Assembly (NCBI GenBank): GCA_910588225.1
Contig: CAJUQT010000003.1
Coordinates: 62,001 to 126,000 of the forward strand
Direction of reading: 5' to 3'
Source: an uncultured Acetatifactor sp.
Lineage (GTDB): Bacteria > Bacillota > Clostridia > Lachnospirales > Lachnospiraceae
DNA: 64,000 nucleotides
The position numbers and the translations under genes were made by a program. The notes beneath the pieces were generated by a model. It ran no database searches. It was not told where the DNA came from and worked only from the letters and a program-made list of their open reading frames with translations. This document shows, piece after piece, positions 42,801 through 51,879 of this stretch (within the stretch, counting starts at the first letter, position 1; every line of letters starts with the position of its first letter).

Positions 42801-44747
42801 ATGAAATTCCAGATCAGAGACAACACTATTTATTTTATCAGAGCAGGCGAATGGGGAAAGATTTCAGCCTGTGGGAAGAACTGCATTCGGTTCCAGGCTT
42901 CGCCTTCAGGTGCGGTGAAGGAGATGAACTGGACGCTGCTGCCGGGAGAAGCGGAAGCGAAAGCCTGGCTGGAAGGGGATAAGGCAATTCTGGAAACGGG
43001 AGAGATGCGATGTGTACTCTATGAAAACGGCAGAACGGAGTATTTCCGTAAAGGCAGAAAAATTCTGTCGGAAAAATGCGAGATGACTTTCAGCACGGGA
43101 ATCCGGAATTACCGCAGTAAGGGCAGCGGCCTCTGGAGCGGCCGGGTTACCTTTGAGCCGGTGGAAGGCGAGCATTTTTACGGTCTGGGACATGAGGCCA
43201 CAGGATGTTTTGATCTGAAGGGCTGTACTATCGACCTGCGCCATGTGAATGCAAAGTGTACCATGCCGGTGGTGTACTCTTCCCTGGGGTATGGTTTCCT
43301 CTGGAATATGCCCTCCACGGGAAGCTGTGAGCTGGCCTGCAACAGAACACGGTGGAACAGCGACAGTATGAGGCAGATGGACTATGTGGTCATGGGGGGA
43401 GCGCCGGCGGAAGTGGCAGAAGCTTTAGCGGACCTGACGGGACATGCCCCCAGAATGCCGGAATATGGCCTTGGCTTCTGGCAGTGCAAGCTGCGGTATG
43501 AGACCCAGGAAGAGCTTCTGCAGGTGGCCAGACGCTATAAAGAGCTGGGGATTCCTGTGGATGTGATTGTGATTGACTATTTTCACTGGACAGAGCAGGG
43601 GGATTATAAATTTGATCCCAAGTATTGGCCGGACCCCAAAGCCATGGCGGAGGAGCTGCATGCCATGGGCATAAAGCTGATGGTGTCCATGTGGCCTACT
43701 ATCAATGAGAAAAGTGAAAATTACAGGGAAATGCTGGACAGAAATCTGTTGATCAGGACGGCCAGCGGCTCCAACAGAGTGTTCGACTTCTATGGACCCC
43801 AGGCGGAAATCGATCCTACAAATCCTGAGACCAGAGCGTATGTATGGTCGAAGCTGAAAGAGAATTACATAGACCAGGGGGTGGACTGCCTCTGGTTCGA
43901 CGAGGCGGAGCCGGAGATTCATCCGGAGCATTTTGATAATCTGGTGCTTTCTATGGGGAATGGGGACGAAGTGGGACTGCTGTATCCCTATTATTACGCA
44001 AAGCTGGTGTATGACGGAATGAAGGCGGATGGCAGGGAGGATATCGTCACACTGTCCAGATGCGCCTATCCAGGAGCCCAGAGATTCGGGACCCTGGTGT
44101 GGTCCGGAGACATTCCATCCACTTTCGAGAGTCTGGCAGATCAGGTGAAGTCCGGACTGAATATGGCAATGTGCGGGATTCCCTGGTGGACCACGGATAT
44201 CGGTGGCTTTTACGGAGGCCATATTGAGACGGAATATTTCCGGGAGCTGATTGTCCGTTGGTTCCAGTATGGACTGTTCTGTCCTGTCATGCGCCTGCAC
44301 GGCAGCAGAGCCGGCCGGGATAATACGAAGGCTATCATAGAACCCTCCGGCGGCGACAATGAAATCTGGAGCTTCGGGGAGGAGAATTTTGAGACGATTA
44401 AAGAGCTGATTCTTCTGCGGGAGAGGCTGAGGCCCTATCTCAGAAAGCATATGGACAGGGCTTCGGAAAAGGGCATTCCTGTCATGAGGCCCATGTTCTT
44501 TGACTTCCCGGAGGATGAAGTGTGCTACGGACTGGGAGAGCAGTATATGTTCGGAGAGGATATACTGTTCGCGCCCATTGTCAGACAGGGGGAGCGGGCG
44601 AAAAAGGTGTATCTGCCGGAAGGGAACTGGATTCTTACCAGAGACCGGGAAGTCTATGCGGGCGGAGAGTGGGCAGAAGTGTCCGCGCAGCTGAACGAAT
44701 TTATTGCTTTTGTCAGAGAAGGCAGTGATGTGATTGATCTTTTCTGA
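42801..44747 (+). CDS. GH31 glycosidase (second copy)
   Basis: A 648-residue enzyme similar in plan to the preceding gene product but clearly diverged. The barrel starts at YGLGFWQCKLRYETQEELLQ; the nucleophile Asp is in CLWFDEAEPEIHPE; the acid/base Asp is in LVWSGDIPSTF; CGIPWWTTDIGGFYGG follows. Cytoplasmic. AGGAGG precedes the ATG 22 bases after the first GH31 stop, so both are probably on one transcript and have complementary substrate preferences. Which alpha-linked sugar each removes cannot be read from sequence. Confidence 0.92.
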   Translation: MKFQIRDNTIYFIRAGEWGKISACGKNCIRFQASPSGAVKEMNWTLLPGEAEAKAWLEGDKAILETGEMRCVLYENGRTEYFRKGRKILSEKCEMTFSTGIRNYRSKGSGLWSGRVTFEPVEGEHFYGLGHEATGCFDLKGCTIDLRHVNAKCTMPVVYSSLGYGFLWNMPSTGSCELACNRTRWNSDSMRQMDYVVMGGAPAEVAEALADLTGHAPRMPEYGLGFWQCKLRYETQEELLQVARRYKELGIPVDVIVIDYFHWTEQGDYKFDPKYWPDPKAMAEELHAMGIKLMVSMWPTINEKSENYREMLDRNLLIRTASGSNRVFDFYGPQAEIDPTNPETRAYVWSKLKENYIDQGVDCLWFDEAEPEIHPEHFDNLVLSMGNGDEVGLLYPYYYAKLVYDGMKADGREDIVTLSRCAYPGAQRFGTLVWSGDIPSTFESLADQVKSGLNMAMCGIPWWTTDIGGFYGGHIETEYFRELIVRWFQYGLFCPVMRLHGSRAGRDNTKAIIEPSGGDNEIWSFGEENFETIKELILLRERLRPYLRKHMDRASEKGIPVMRPMFFDFPEDEVCYGLGEQYMFGEDILFAPIVRQGERAKKVYLPEGNWILTRDREVYAGGEWAEVSAQLNEFIAFVREGSDVIDLF

Positions 44748-44806
44748 TATCAGAAGATCTCTGTCCGTGAAAGAAAAAGTGGAAGAGGTGTCATTTCAGG
44801 TCTGAA

Positions 44807-44995
44807 TTATGCAGGTTCCAGTCCGCTGGAACCTGCGTTCAGGCTATTTTTACCGGCTTTCACCAACAGCGTCATGGGACGACGCAATTCGTCCTTCATT
44901 TGCGGAATATGCATCATTTCTTCAGGCGGTTTTGCCTTTTCCACAGCTTCGAGCGCAAAGCCGTTATTCAACAGTCCCAGCAGGATCTGTGTGAA
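44807..44995 (-). pseudogene. C-terminal stub of a SAM-dependent methyltransferase
   Basis: The minus-strand reading ILLGLLNNGFALEAVEKAKP, then PEEMMHIPQMKDELRRPMTL followed by LVKAGKN, matches the final helix-strand of class I methyltransferases of the UbiE-like type, where the end reads DELRRPMMLLV. The catalytic SAM-binding part is absent; homology starts abruptly at about 44995. The stub lies antisense between the GH31 and GH27 genes. Confidence 0.6.
44811..44836. terminator. Hairpin between GH31 and GH27
   Basis: GCAGGTTCCAG and CTGGAACCTGC form a perfect 11-bp stem with a 4-base loop, 64 bases after the GH31 stop. A T-run follows only after a further 11 bases. It also covers the last codons of the methyltransferase stub. 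Confidence 0.5.
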
Positions 44996-45038
44996 TGCAA
45001 TGCCGGATAAAATAAAATCAAAGAAAAAGGAGTGCTCA

Positions 45039-46391
45039 ATGAAACTGACAATGGAAAAAGCCCCCATGGGCTGGAACAGCTATGACTATTATGACACCAC
45101 AGTGACAGAAGCTCAGGTAAAGGCCAATGCCGACTATATGGCGGTAAATTTAAAAGAGTGCGGCTGGGAGTACATAGTGGTAGACATCCAATGGTATGCG
45201 AAGGACGCGGGAACACAGAGGGATAAATATCAGTATATTCCCTTTGGAGACATGGAGATGGATGAATACGGCAGATATCAGCCTGCGGTAAATCGTTTTC
45301 CCTCTGCACAGGGAGGCAGAGGCTTCGGGCCTCTGGCGGAATATATCCATAGTCTGGGGCTAAAGTTCGGCATTCACATTATGAGAGGAATTCCAAGGCT
45401 GGCGGCTCACAGGCATCTGCCCATAGCAGAGACTTCATTTACGGCGGCGCAGGCGGCGGACCCGGCGTCAATCTGTGGCTGGAATCCTGATATGTACGGG
45501 GTTCGGGACAACGAAGCGGGGCAGGCCTACTATGACAGCCTGATGCAGATGTATGCGGACTGGGGTGTGGATTTCATTAAGTGTGACGACATCTGTGACA
45601 GCTGGATGTACCGGAATCGGAATTTCGGCGGCTGGCATGAGACCCGGATGCTGCAGGAAGCGATCGGGAAGACCAGGCGGGATATTGTGCTCAGCCTTTC
45701 ACCGGGGCCTGCCCAGATTGACAGAGCATGGCAGTATGAAAAACATGCCAATATGTGGAGGATTACGGATGATTTCTGGGATCGCTGGGAGCTGCTCAGG
45801 AACATGTTCGACAGGTGTGAGCTGTGGCAGAATCATGTGGCGGAAGGATCCTATCCGGACTGCGACATGCTTCCTCTGGGAAAGCTGGGAAAGGGCTTTG
45901 GACATGGTGAACGTGATACTCGCTTTACAAGAGATGAGCAGATTACCATGATGACATTGTGGTGTGTCTTCGGTTCTCCGCTGATGGTGGGCGCGGAACT
46001 TACTCTGCTGGATGACTGGACATTGTCTCTGCTGACCAGGAAGGACATTCTGAAGCTGGTTTCCAATGCCTGTGTGGGGAAACAGTTTGAGAAAAACGAG
46101 GATTATGCCATCTGGAGCTGTAGGAATGAGAAAACGGGGGAGAGATACCTTGCGTTATTCAATTTCCTGGACACACAGCAGCAGATCTTCTGTAATCTCC
46201 GGGAGGTGGAGCAGTTTGCCGGGGAGAGAAGGGAAGTGGAAAGCGCTCTGGAGCTCTGGAGTCAGGTGGAGGTGAAGCCTGCGGGGGATGTGCTGACAGA
46301 CTGCGTGCCGGCACATGGGGCAAGACTTTTCCTGTTGGGCGGGAAAGAACAGGCTGTTCCGGCACTTCTGAGGTTTATGGGGAATGGCTGA
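45039..46391 (+). CDS. GH27 alpha-galactosidase family protein
   Basis: A 450-residue enzyme of the GH27 type (alpha-galactosidase or alpha-N-acetylgalactosaminidase). It begins APMGWNSYDYYDTTVTEAQV, and CGWEYIVVDIQWY follows. The nucleophile Asp is in VDFIKCDDICDSW, and the second carboxylate region is NMWRITDDFWDRW. MTLWCVFGSPLMVGAEL and the C-terminal beta-sandwich complete it. No signal peptide. ATG at 45039 has AAAGGAG 5 bases upstream. It is the third glycosidase of the cluster and may be separately transcribed, as a hairpin precedes it. Its 3' end overlaps the convergent HD-GYP gene by 17 bases. Confidence 0.9.
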   Translation: MKLTMEKAPMGWNSYDYYDTTVTEAQVKANADYMAVNLKECGWEYIVVDIQWYAKDAGTQRDKYQYIPFGDMEMDEYGRYQPAVNRFPSAQGGRGFGPLAEYIHSLGLKFGIHIMRGIPRLAAHRHLPIAETSFTAAQAADPASICGWNPDMYGVRDNEAGQAYYDSLMQMYADWGVDFIKCDDICDSWMYRNRNFGGWHETRMLQEAIGKTRRDIVLSLSPGPAQIDRAWQYEKHANMWRITDDFWDRWELLRNMFDRCELWQNHVAEGSYPDCDMLPLGKLGKGFGHGERDTRFTRDEQITMMTLWCVFGSPLMVGAELTLLDDWTLSLLTRKDILKLVSNACVGKQFEKNEDYAIWSCRNEKTGERYLALFNFLDTQQQIFCNLREVEQFAGERREVESALELWSQVEVKPAGDVLTDCVPAHGARLFLLGGKEQAVPALLRFMGNG

Positions 46392-48216
46392 GGAACACGG
46401 AATGGTATGCTTCCCTGCGTTCTTCCCGATAGATGCGCACCAGCCTTCTCACCACCCGATTATCTCTCAGCCTTGCGGTTAAAAGGGGCGAAAATCGCTT
46501 GCCTTCCAGTGAAACTGCGGTTTTGAAGGCTTCTTCAAAGGTCAGCTGTACACCGGTGTAAAGATGATTGGCATCGGTGACATTGTCCAGCCAGTCTGCC
46601 AGTCCGATGACATCTACCATCTGACGGGAGGGACATTCCAGCCGCACATAGGAATCAGGATAGCCGTGAGAGCCGTCATACCAGGAGTGATGCCCCAGGG
46701 CAATGGGGGCATACTTTCTGGTGGACGGCCGCAAAGCCAGATTTCTTTCGCCCACAAGTGTATGCAGATGGGCCATTTCGTACTCCTCCTCAAACCATTG
46801 TCTGGCCGACTGCGCATACAGACTGGTGAAGCTGATTTTGCCGATATCATGCAGGAGGCTGCCGTTTGTGGCATATTCCAGCACTGCATCCAGCTTTTTA
46901 TCGGGATTTTCAATTTGACGAATTGATTCAATATCATCAAAAAAGCCGGATTCTTCTTCCATGATGATTCGGCACAGTTCTGCAGCAGCCTTGCCCACAA
47001 TATAGGAGTGTATATAGTCCTCAGGCAGAAAGCGCATCAGAAGCTTTTCCACAAAATCTCCGTAGGGAATGCTGCTGTCGGTTTCCACGAAGGTGGACAT
47101 CAGTTGTCTGACATGAAAAAAAAGCTGCTCGTTTTCCGACGCCTGGGGAAAATGTTCCGCATAATCAAGAGCTCGTTCATACAGCCGGTCAATATACTCT
47201 GTCCGTGCCGGTATTTTTTCCGGATGATCCTGAAGGAAATTGCAGTAAAAGGCGGGCAGGGAAACCATACGATATATGCCGTCTCCGGAAAAATCATCCG
47301 CATGTGCGGTATCGATCAGAAGTTCCATTTTCTCAAGCAGCCCGTCCAGTGTATCCAGCCCGCAGTAATAGTTAATGGAGTCATAGGAAAAGGAGGACTT
47401 GGCAGGCGGATTCTCTCCCTGGCTGCGTGCTTCCTCGAACTGTTTTTCATAGACTATATAGACAGATTCCATGATGTCCACAATGTCCTGAGGGGACATG
47501 GCCTTTTCTTTGTTGCGGGAGATGCTGGCCGCCATTTGCTGATGTGTCATATAGAGGTATCTGTCCCAGGGAAGCTCAGGGGCTTTTTCACGATATCCTT
47601 CATCCTGCAGAATTCGCAGGGTGTAATTTACCAGCCGGATTTTCTCTCCGGATGATTTAAACTGTCCCAGTGCCACATTTGCACGGGAACGTATAATATA
47701 TCCTTTCGTATCGCTGTCTTCGATTTCTTCGAAGTATTTCAGATAGGCGGCGGCTTCCATAAAACACAGACGCATCCGGACCATGTACTTTTCGATGTAC
47801 AGCCAGTCAAGGCCCACAAGTCTGGTGCATATGCTGTTATAGCCCATTCCCAGCCAGTATAGCTGACGTATCATATCATTCCGGTTTCCCGCCTGTCTGG
47901 CCTTGCTCAGCAGTGCACGGCGAATCTGGCAGAAAAGTCCCACATCCCGTTCCTTGCGTCCGTCAAACAGGATTCCTGCAAAATCTTCCAGCTCTTGAAG
48001 CGCTTCCGGTTCTGCTTCGAACAGATGATCCAGAAGCGGAAACAGTTTCTCCCGCAGCAATTCCATGTTCCGGGCAACAATCTGTTCCAGATGCTTTTTG
48101 TCTGACAGTACTTCTTCATAAGGGACGCAAAAGGACCGGCTCCCGGATTTTTCCGATGCCGACAACTTTGCGATTTCTTTCAAATTGGCTATATATTCCT
48201 CCTGATAAGGCTGCAT
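46375..48216 (-). CDS. HD-GYP-type phosphohydrolase with large N-terminal helical region
   Basis: A 613-residue protein. The C-terminal third (residues 440-590) is an HD domain with the HD-GYP extension: NGSLLHDIGKISF (HD), then the His in HLHTLVGERNL, and LGHHSWYDGSHGYP, which keeps HH, DG and GYP. HD-GYP enzymes hydrolyse cyclic di-GMP. The N-terminal 430 residues are helical, possibly TPR-like, and unassigned. It starts 6 bases after the stop of a hybrid histidine kinase, so the two are co-transcribed. A c-di-GMP phosphodiesterase controlled by the kinase is the natural reading. Activity is inferred. Confidence 0.82.
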   Translation of the reverse strand: MQPYQEEYIANLKEIAKLSASEKSGSRSFCVPYEEVLSDKKHLEQIVARNMELLREKLFPLLDHLFEAEPEALQELEDFAGILFDGRKERDVGLFCQIRRALLSKARQAGNRNDMIRQLYWLGMGYNSICTRLVGLDWLYIEKYMVRMRLCFMEAAAYLKYFEEIEDSDTKGYIIRSRANVALGQFKSSGEKIRLVNYTLRILQDEGYREKAPELPWDRYLYMTHQQMAASISRNKEKAMSPQDIVDIMESVYIVYEKQFEEARSQGENPPAKSSFSYDSINYYCGLDTLDGLLEKMELLIDTAHADDFSGDGIYRMVSLPAFYCNFLQDHPEKIPARTEYIDRLYERALDYAEHFPQASENEQLFFHVRQLMSTFVETDSSIPYGDFVEKLLMRFLPEDYIHSYIVGKAAAELCRIIMEEESGFFDDIESIRQIENPDKKLDAVLEYATNGSLLHDIGKISFTSLYAQSARQWFEEEYEMAHLHTLVGERNLALRPSTRKYAPIALGHHSWYDGSHGYPDSYVRLECPSRQMVDVIGLADWLDNVTDANHLYTGVQLTFEEAFKTAVSLEGKRFSPLLTARLRDNRVVRRLVRIYREERREAYHSVFLSHSP

Positions 48217-48222
48217 AACATT

Positions 48223-49905
48223 TCAATCCTTTTCCCGTTTTTTCAACTGTCTGTAAAGGACATCCTGCAGCTGCTCCATGCTTACAGGCTTTGACAGGTG
48301 TTCGTTCATACCGGCGTCCTTTGCGGCACGGATATCTTCCACAAAAGCGTTGGCCGTCATTGCTACAACCCAGACTTTCTCCGCATCCTTCCTGGACAGT
48401 TTCCGAAGGCGTCTGGTAGCCTCGTATCCGTTCATGACCGGCATCTGAACATCCATGAAAATCAGATCAAAATAATATTCCGGAGAGGCTTCGAACTTTT
48501 CCAGCGCATGAGCGCCATTGTCGGCTACTTCTGCGTCCACGCCGTTCAGGGAGAGCATTTCCAGTGCGATTTCCTGGTTCAGCTCATTATCCTCCACCAA
48601 CAGGACATGACACCCGCTGTAATCTGTGCTGGCTCTGACAGAGAAATCCTGATGACTGCTGTCCGTGTCTGTCAGGTCGGACAGTGTACTCAAAAGTCTG
48701 CTCTTAAACAGCGGACAGGGAACGAAAGCACTGACACCTACGCGGGTTGCGCGATATTCCAGCTGAGCCCAGTCCACATCTGAAACCAGCAGAATAGGGA
48801 AGTCCGGGCCGGCAGACTGCCTTATATGAGCCGCCAGCTCCAGAGGCGACATGTCTTCCAGCTCCTGCCCCAGCAGCAGCGCACAGGGCATATGATGTTC
48901 GCTGTTGGCCTGTGTCAGGCAGGTTACGGCACCCAGTCCGCTTTTTACATGGAGGGGAATCATGTCTGCCTCCTGAAGAAAAGCAATGAGTCTGGCGGCC
49001 TGCTGTTCCTGACTTTCGGCTATCAGCACAGCCTTGCCGGTAAGCCGTTCCAGATTCTTTCCATCCTGGGATGTGAAGGAGAGGGGAAGCCTGATCTGAA
49101 AACTGCTGCCCACACCTTCGGTGCTTTCCACTTTTATCTGCCCGTCCATGCGGTCTATGAGACTCTTGACAATCGACATTCCCAGGCCGGTGCCTTCGAT
49201 TTTATTGACCGCGGCATTTTTCACCCGTTCAAAGGGTACAAAGATTCGTTCCAGAAATTCACTGCTCATCCCGATACCATTGTCTTCACAGGTAAAGTCC
49301 AGAAAGATTCTGTTCTGATTCCGGGAATCCGCAGTATCGTCTGCCCGGTGCTGAAAAAGCCTGACAAGAATTTCTCCGTTGTCCGGCGTGTATTTTATCG
49401 CGTTCCCGATAATGTTTACCAGTATCTGCCGAAGCCGTAAGGGATCGCCGATGAGCACCTCCTGGTAAATCTGTCCGATTTCTATTTTCAGATCATGTTC
49501 TTTCTGAACTGCCTGGGGACGTACAATGACAGTGATGTCATGGACCAGATCGGCAAGGGAAAAGGTTTCTTCGTTCAGACTCATCCGGTCACTGTCTATC
49601 CGGGAGATGTCCAGTACATCGTTTACCAGACTCATCAGATGGGAGGAGGCTGTCTGTATCTTCTGCAGGCAATCCTGTACCCGGGCCTTCTCGTCAATGT
49701 GGGACAGGGCGATGGCTGTCATGCCTGCAATGGCATTCATTGGGGTACGTATGTCATGGGACATATTGGACAGGAAGGTGCTTTTGGCTCTGTTCGCTTC
49801 CTGTGCCTGTGTCAGAGCGGTTTTCAGCATCTGCAGCTGAAGATTGAGATCCGATATGTCGGTGAGCTCCGGATTTTGGGTATCTGTTTTTTTCATTGTA
49901 TCCAT
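48223..49905 (-). CDS. Hybrid sensor histidine kinase/response regulator
   Basis: A 560-residue cytoplasmic hybrid kinase. A short N-terminal coiled region leads to the HisKA domain with the phospho-His in FLSNMSHDIRTPMNAI. The HATPase domain shows LVNIIGNAIKYTPDNGEIL (N box) and EGTGLGMSIV (G box). A degenerate receiver spans about residues 290-405 without the phospho-Asp, and a full receiver (residues 430-550) has LVEDNELNQEIALEML and the Asp in LIFMDVQMPVMNGYE. No sensor or membrane domain is present, so input comes from a partner. ATG at 49905 follows AAAGGAG by 8 bases. Operon with the HD-GYP gene. Confidence 0.9.
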   Translation of the reverse strand: MDTMKKTDTQNPELTDISDLNLQLQMLKTALTQAQEANRAKSTFLSNMSHDIRTPMNAIAGMTAIALSHIDEKARVQDCLQKIQTASSHLMSLVNDVLDISRIDSDRMSLNEETFSLADLVHDITVIVRPQAVQKEHDLKIEIGQIYQEVLIGDPLRLRQILVNIIGNAIKYTPDNGEILVRLFQHRADDTADSRNQNRIFLDFTCEDNGIGMSSEFLERIFVPFERVKNAAVNKIEGTGLGMSIVKSLIDRMDGQIKVESTEGVGSSFQIRLPLSFTSQDGKNLERLTGKAVLIAESQEQQAARLIAFLQEADMIPLHVKSGLGAVTCLTQANSEHHMPCALLLGQELEDMSPLELAAHIRQSAGPDFPILLVSDVDWAQLEYRATRVGVSAFVPCPLFKSRLLSTLSDLTDTDSSHQDFSVRASTDYSGCHVLLVEDNELNQEIALEMLSLNGVDAEVADNGAHALEKFEASPEYYFDLIFMDVQMPVMNGYEATRRLRKLSRKDAEKVWVVAMTANAFVEDIRAAKDAGMNEHLSKPVSMEQLQDVLYRQLKKREKD

Positions 49906-50060
49906 TCCGCACACTCCTTTGATATCCGGTAAATTTCACATGTACTTTTATTGTACTTTTTACGCAACGTCTTGTCAATGAGGATGCGCACTCTTCTCTA
50001 TATTTTATGTGACCGTGTTATGCCTGGGGCAGGCACTGTAATCTGTATGAAAGTTAAGTA

Positions 50061-50089
50061 TTGCTTTTTTGTCAGGTATTGTGTAGACT
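50061..50089 (+). promoter_or_regulatory. Promoter candidate of the chemoreceptor gene
   Basis: TTGCTT (50061-50066), 17 bases, TAGACT (50084-50089), 46 bases before the start. It lies in the divergent spacer shared with the hybrid kinase gene. Confidence 0.4.
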
Positions 50090-50135
50090 TAAGGTACTTA
50101 TTTAATTTTCAGCTGCACAGAGAGGAGCATCTATT

Positions 50136-51830
50136 ATGAAACGTGCGATGAAGCAGTCAACTCTGATTTTGATTTTGAATGGGATTTCTATTTTGACATT
50201 ACTGTATATGGTATATTCATTATTTTTATACAGTTCTGTCAGCAACAGACTGACAGAGGCCAATGAAGAACGGTTTGCGCTGACCTACAATGCCAATCGA
50301 TTTATGAATGGTTCTGCATATCTGACAAATGAGGTCAGGGCTTTTGCCGCTACCGGCAGCCAGGAGCATTACGACAATTACTGGAATGAAATCAATGTGT
50401 TGAAGAACAGAGACCAGGGTGTGGCGGCTCTGCAGGAGATTGGAATTACCAAAGAGGAACAGCTTATGATCGACGAGATGTCCGATCTGTCAAATCAGCT
50501 GGTTCCGCTGGAAGAAGAGGCCATGAAGGAAGTACAGGCAGGGGAGAGTGAAAAGGCAGTGGAATATGTGTACGGGGAGGAATACAGTACTTCCATTGCA
50601 CAGATCAATGCTCTGAAGGAACAATTCCTTGCTGCGCTGGATGTGAGGTCTCTGGACCAGGTGGAAGAGATGGAGAGAGAAGCGGGATTTATCAGGCTGA
50701 GAATGATTCTGGCACTGGTGATGGTCAGTGGCATTCAGCTGCTGAATATGATTATTACCAGGATACAGATTATGCGCCCTGTGATTGCGGTGAAGAATCA
50801 GATGGGAGAAATCTCTCAGGGGAATCTTTCAGCGGCATTTTCTCTGGAGGCCAACACTTCCGAAATCGGTATGCTGGTAAATTCCATTCATGAAACCAGG
50901 CGGGAGCTGAAAAAATATATCAAGGATATTGATTACATATTGGCCCAGATGGCTCAGGGCAATATGAATCTGACAGTGGGAGAGGATTACCGGGGAGAAT
51001 TCCTTCCGATTCAGAATGCCATGAAGCAGATTCTGGACTCTCTGAACGGCGCACTTATGGGAATCAACAGTACGGCTGAGAGGGTTTCCATGGAATCGGA
51101 GCATATGGCTTCCGACGCTCAGACATTGTCCAGCGGTTCTGTGGAACAGGCAGCAGCCGTCCAGGAGTTGTCTGCAAGCATACAGGATATCTCCAGGCAG
51201 GTGGACAGTACTTCAAAGGATGCGGACAATGCCAAAACGCTGTCGGAAGAATCATCGGCCCATCTTCAGGTGTGCGACGAGAAGATGGCAGCATTGACAG
51301 AAGCCATGGCGGATATATCCCGTTCTTCCAATCAGATTGGCGGTATCATCAAAACCATTGAGGATATTGCGCTTCAGACGAAGATATTGGCATTGAATGC
51401 GTCGGTTGAAGCGGCGCGGGCAGGCGGAGAAGCGGGTAAAAGCTTTGCGGTGGTGGCAAATGAAGTACAGAGTCTGGCAAACAAAAGTTCCGCGTCAGCC
51501 CAGAATATCACAGAGCTGATTGAGAATTCCATGCGGCTGGTGTCCTATGGAGAGACTCTGTCCACAGATACCACCCAGGCTCTTTCCGAGGTGATTTCCA
51601 GTGCTGAGAAATCGGCGGAAATGGTGGAACGAATTGCGGCGTCGGCTGTGGAGCAGGCACAGTCTCTGAAACAGCTGACCCTGGGGATGGAACAGATATC
51701 CGAGGTAGTCCAGACCAATGCGGCAACTGCGGAGAAATCAGCTGCTTCTGCCAGAGAGCTGAATCAGCAGGCAGATGAGCTGCGGCTTTCCGTTCAGCAG
51801 TTTAAACTGCGGGAAACGGGCAGAAGATAG
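50136..51830 (+). CDS. Methyl-accepting chemotaxis protein
   Basis: A 564-residue receptor. TM1 (residues 8-29), a helical extracellular sensor (30-185) with FALTYNANRFMNGSAYLTNE, TM2 (188-207), a HAMP-like segment (IMRPVIAVKNQMGEISQGNL), and a signalling domain. The tip is IEDIALQTKILALNASVEAA with RAGGEAGKSFAVVANEVQSL, close to consensus except for K in place of N (QTN). Methylation-helix repeats such as VEQAAAVQELSASIQDI are present. It is divergent from the kinase/HD-GYP operon, suggesting one motility-linked signalling locus. Confidence 0.92.
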   Translation: MKRAMKQSTLILILNGISILTLLYMVYSLFLYSSVSNRLTEANEERFALTYNANRFMNGSAYLTNEVRAFAATGSQEHYDNYWNEINVLKNRDQGVAALQEIGITKEEQLMIDEMSDLSNQLVPLEEEAMKEVQAGESEKAVEYVYGEEYSTSIAQINALKEQFLAALDVRSLDQVEEMEREAGFIRLRMILALVMVSGIQLLNMIITRIQIMRPVIAVKNQMGEISQGNLSAAFSLEANTSEIGMLVNSIHETRRELKKYIKDIDYILAQMAQGNMNLTVGEDYRGEFLPIQNAMKQILDSLNGALMGINSTAERVSMESEHMASDAQTLSSGSVEQAAAVQELSASIQDISRQVDSTSKDADNAKTLSEESSAHLQVCDEKMAALTEAMADISRSSNQIGGIIKTIEDIALQTKILALNASVEAARAGGEAGKSFAVVANEVQSLANKSSASAQNITELIENSMRLVSYGETLSTDTTQALSEVISSAEKSAEMVERIAASAVEQAQSLKQLTLGMEQISEVVQTNAATAEKSAASARELNQQADELRLSVQQFKLRETGRR

Positions 51831-51849
51831 CGGACAGGGAGAACAGGAA

Positions 51850-51879
51850 AACGCGGAGAAGATTATTCTTCTCCGCGTT
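51850..51879. terminator. Bidirectional terminator between the chemoreceptor and DUF4317 genes
   Basis: AACGCGGAGAAGA (51850-51862) and TCTTCTCCGCGTT (51867-51879) form a perfect 13-bp stem with a 4-base loop and a short T-rich tail. The right arm lies within the last codons of the DUF4317 gene. Confidence 0.72.

Noticed and set aside
43425..44450. 341-codon minus-strand open frame
   Set aside because: It is the shadow of the second GH31 gene; composition is unlike a real protein.
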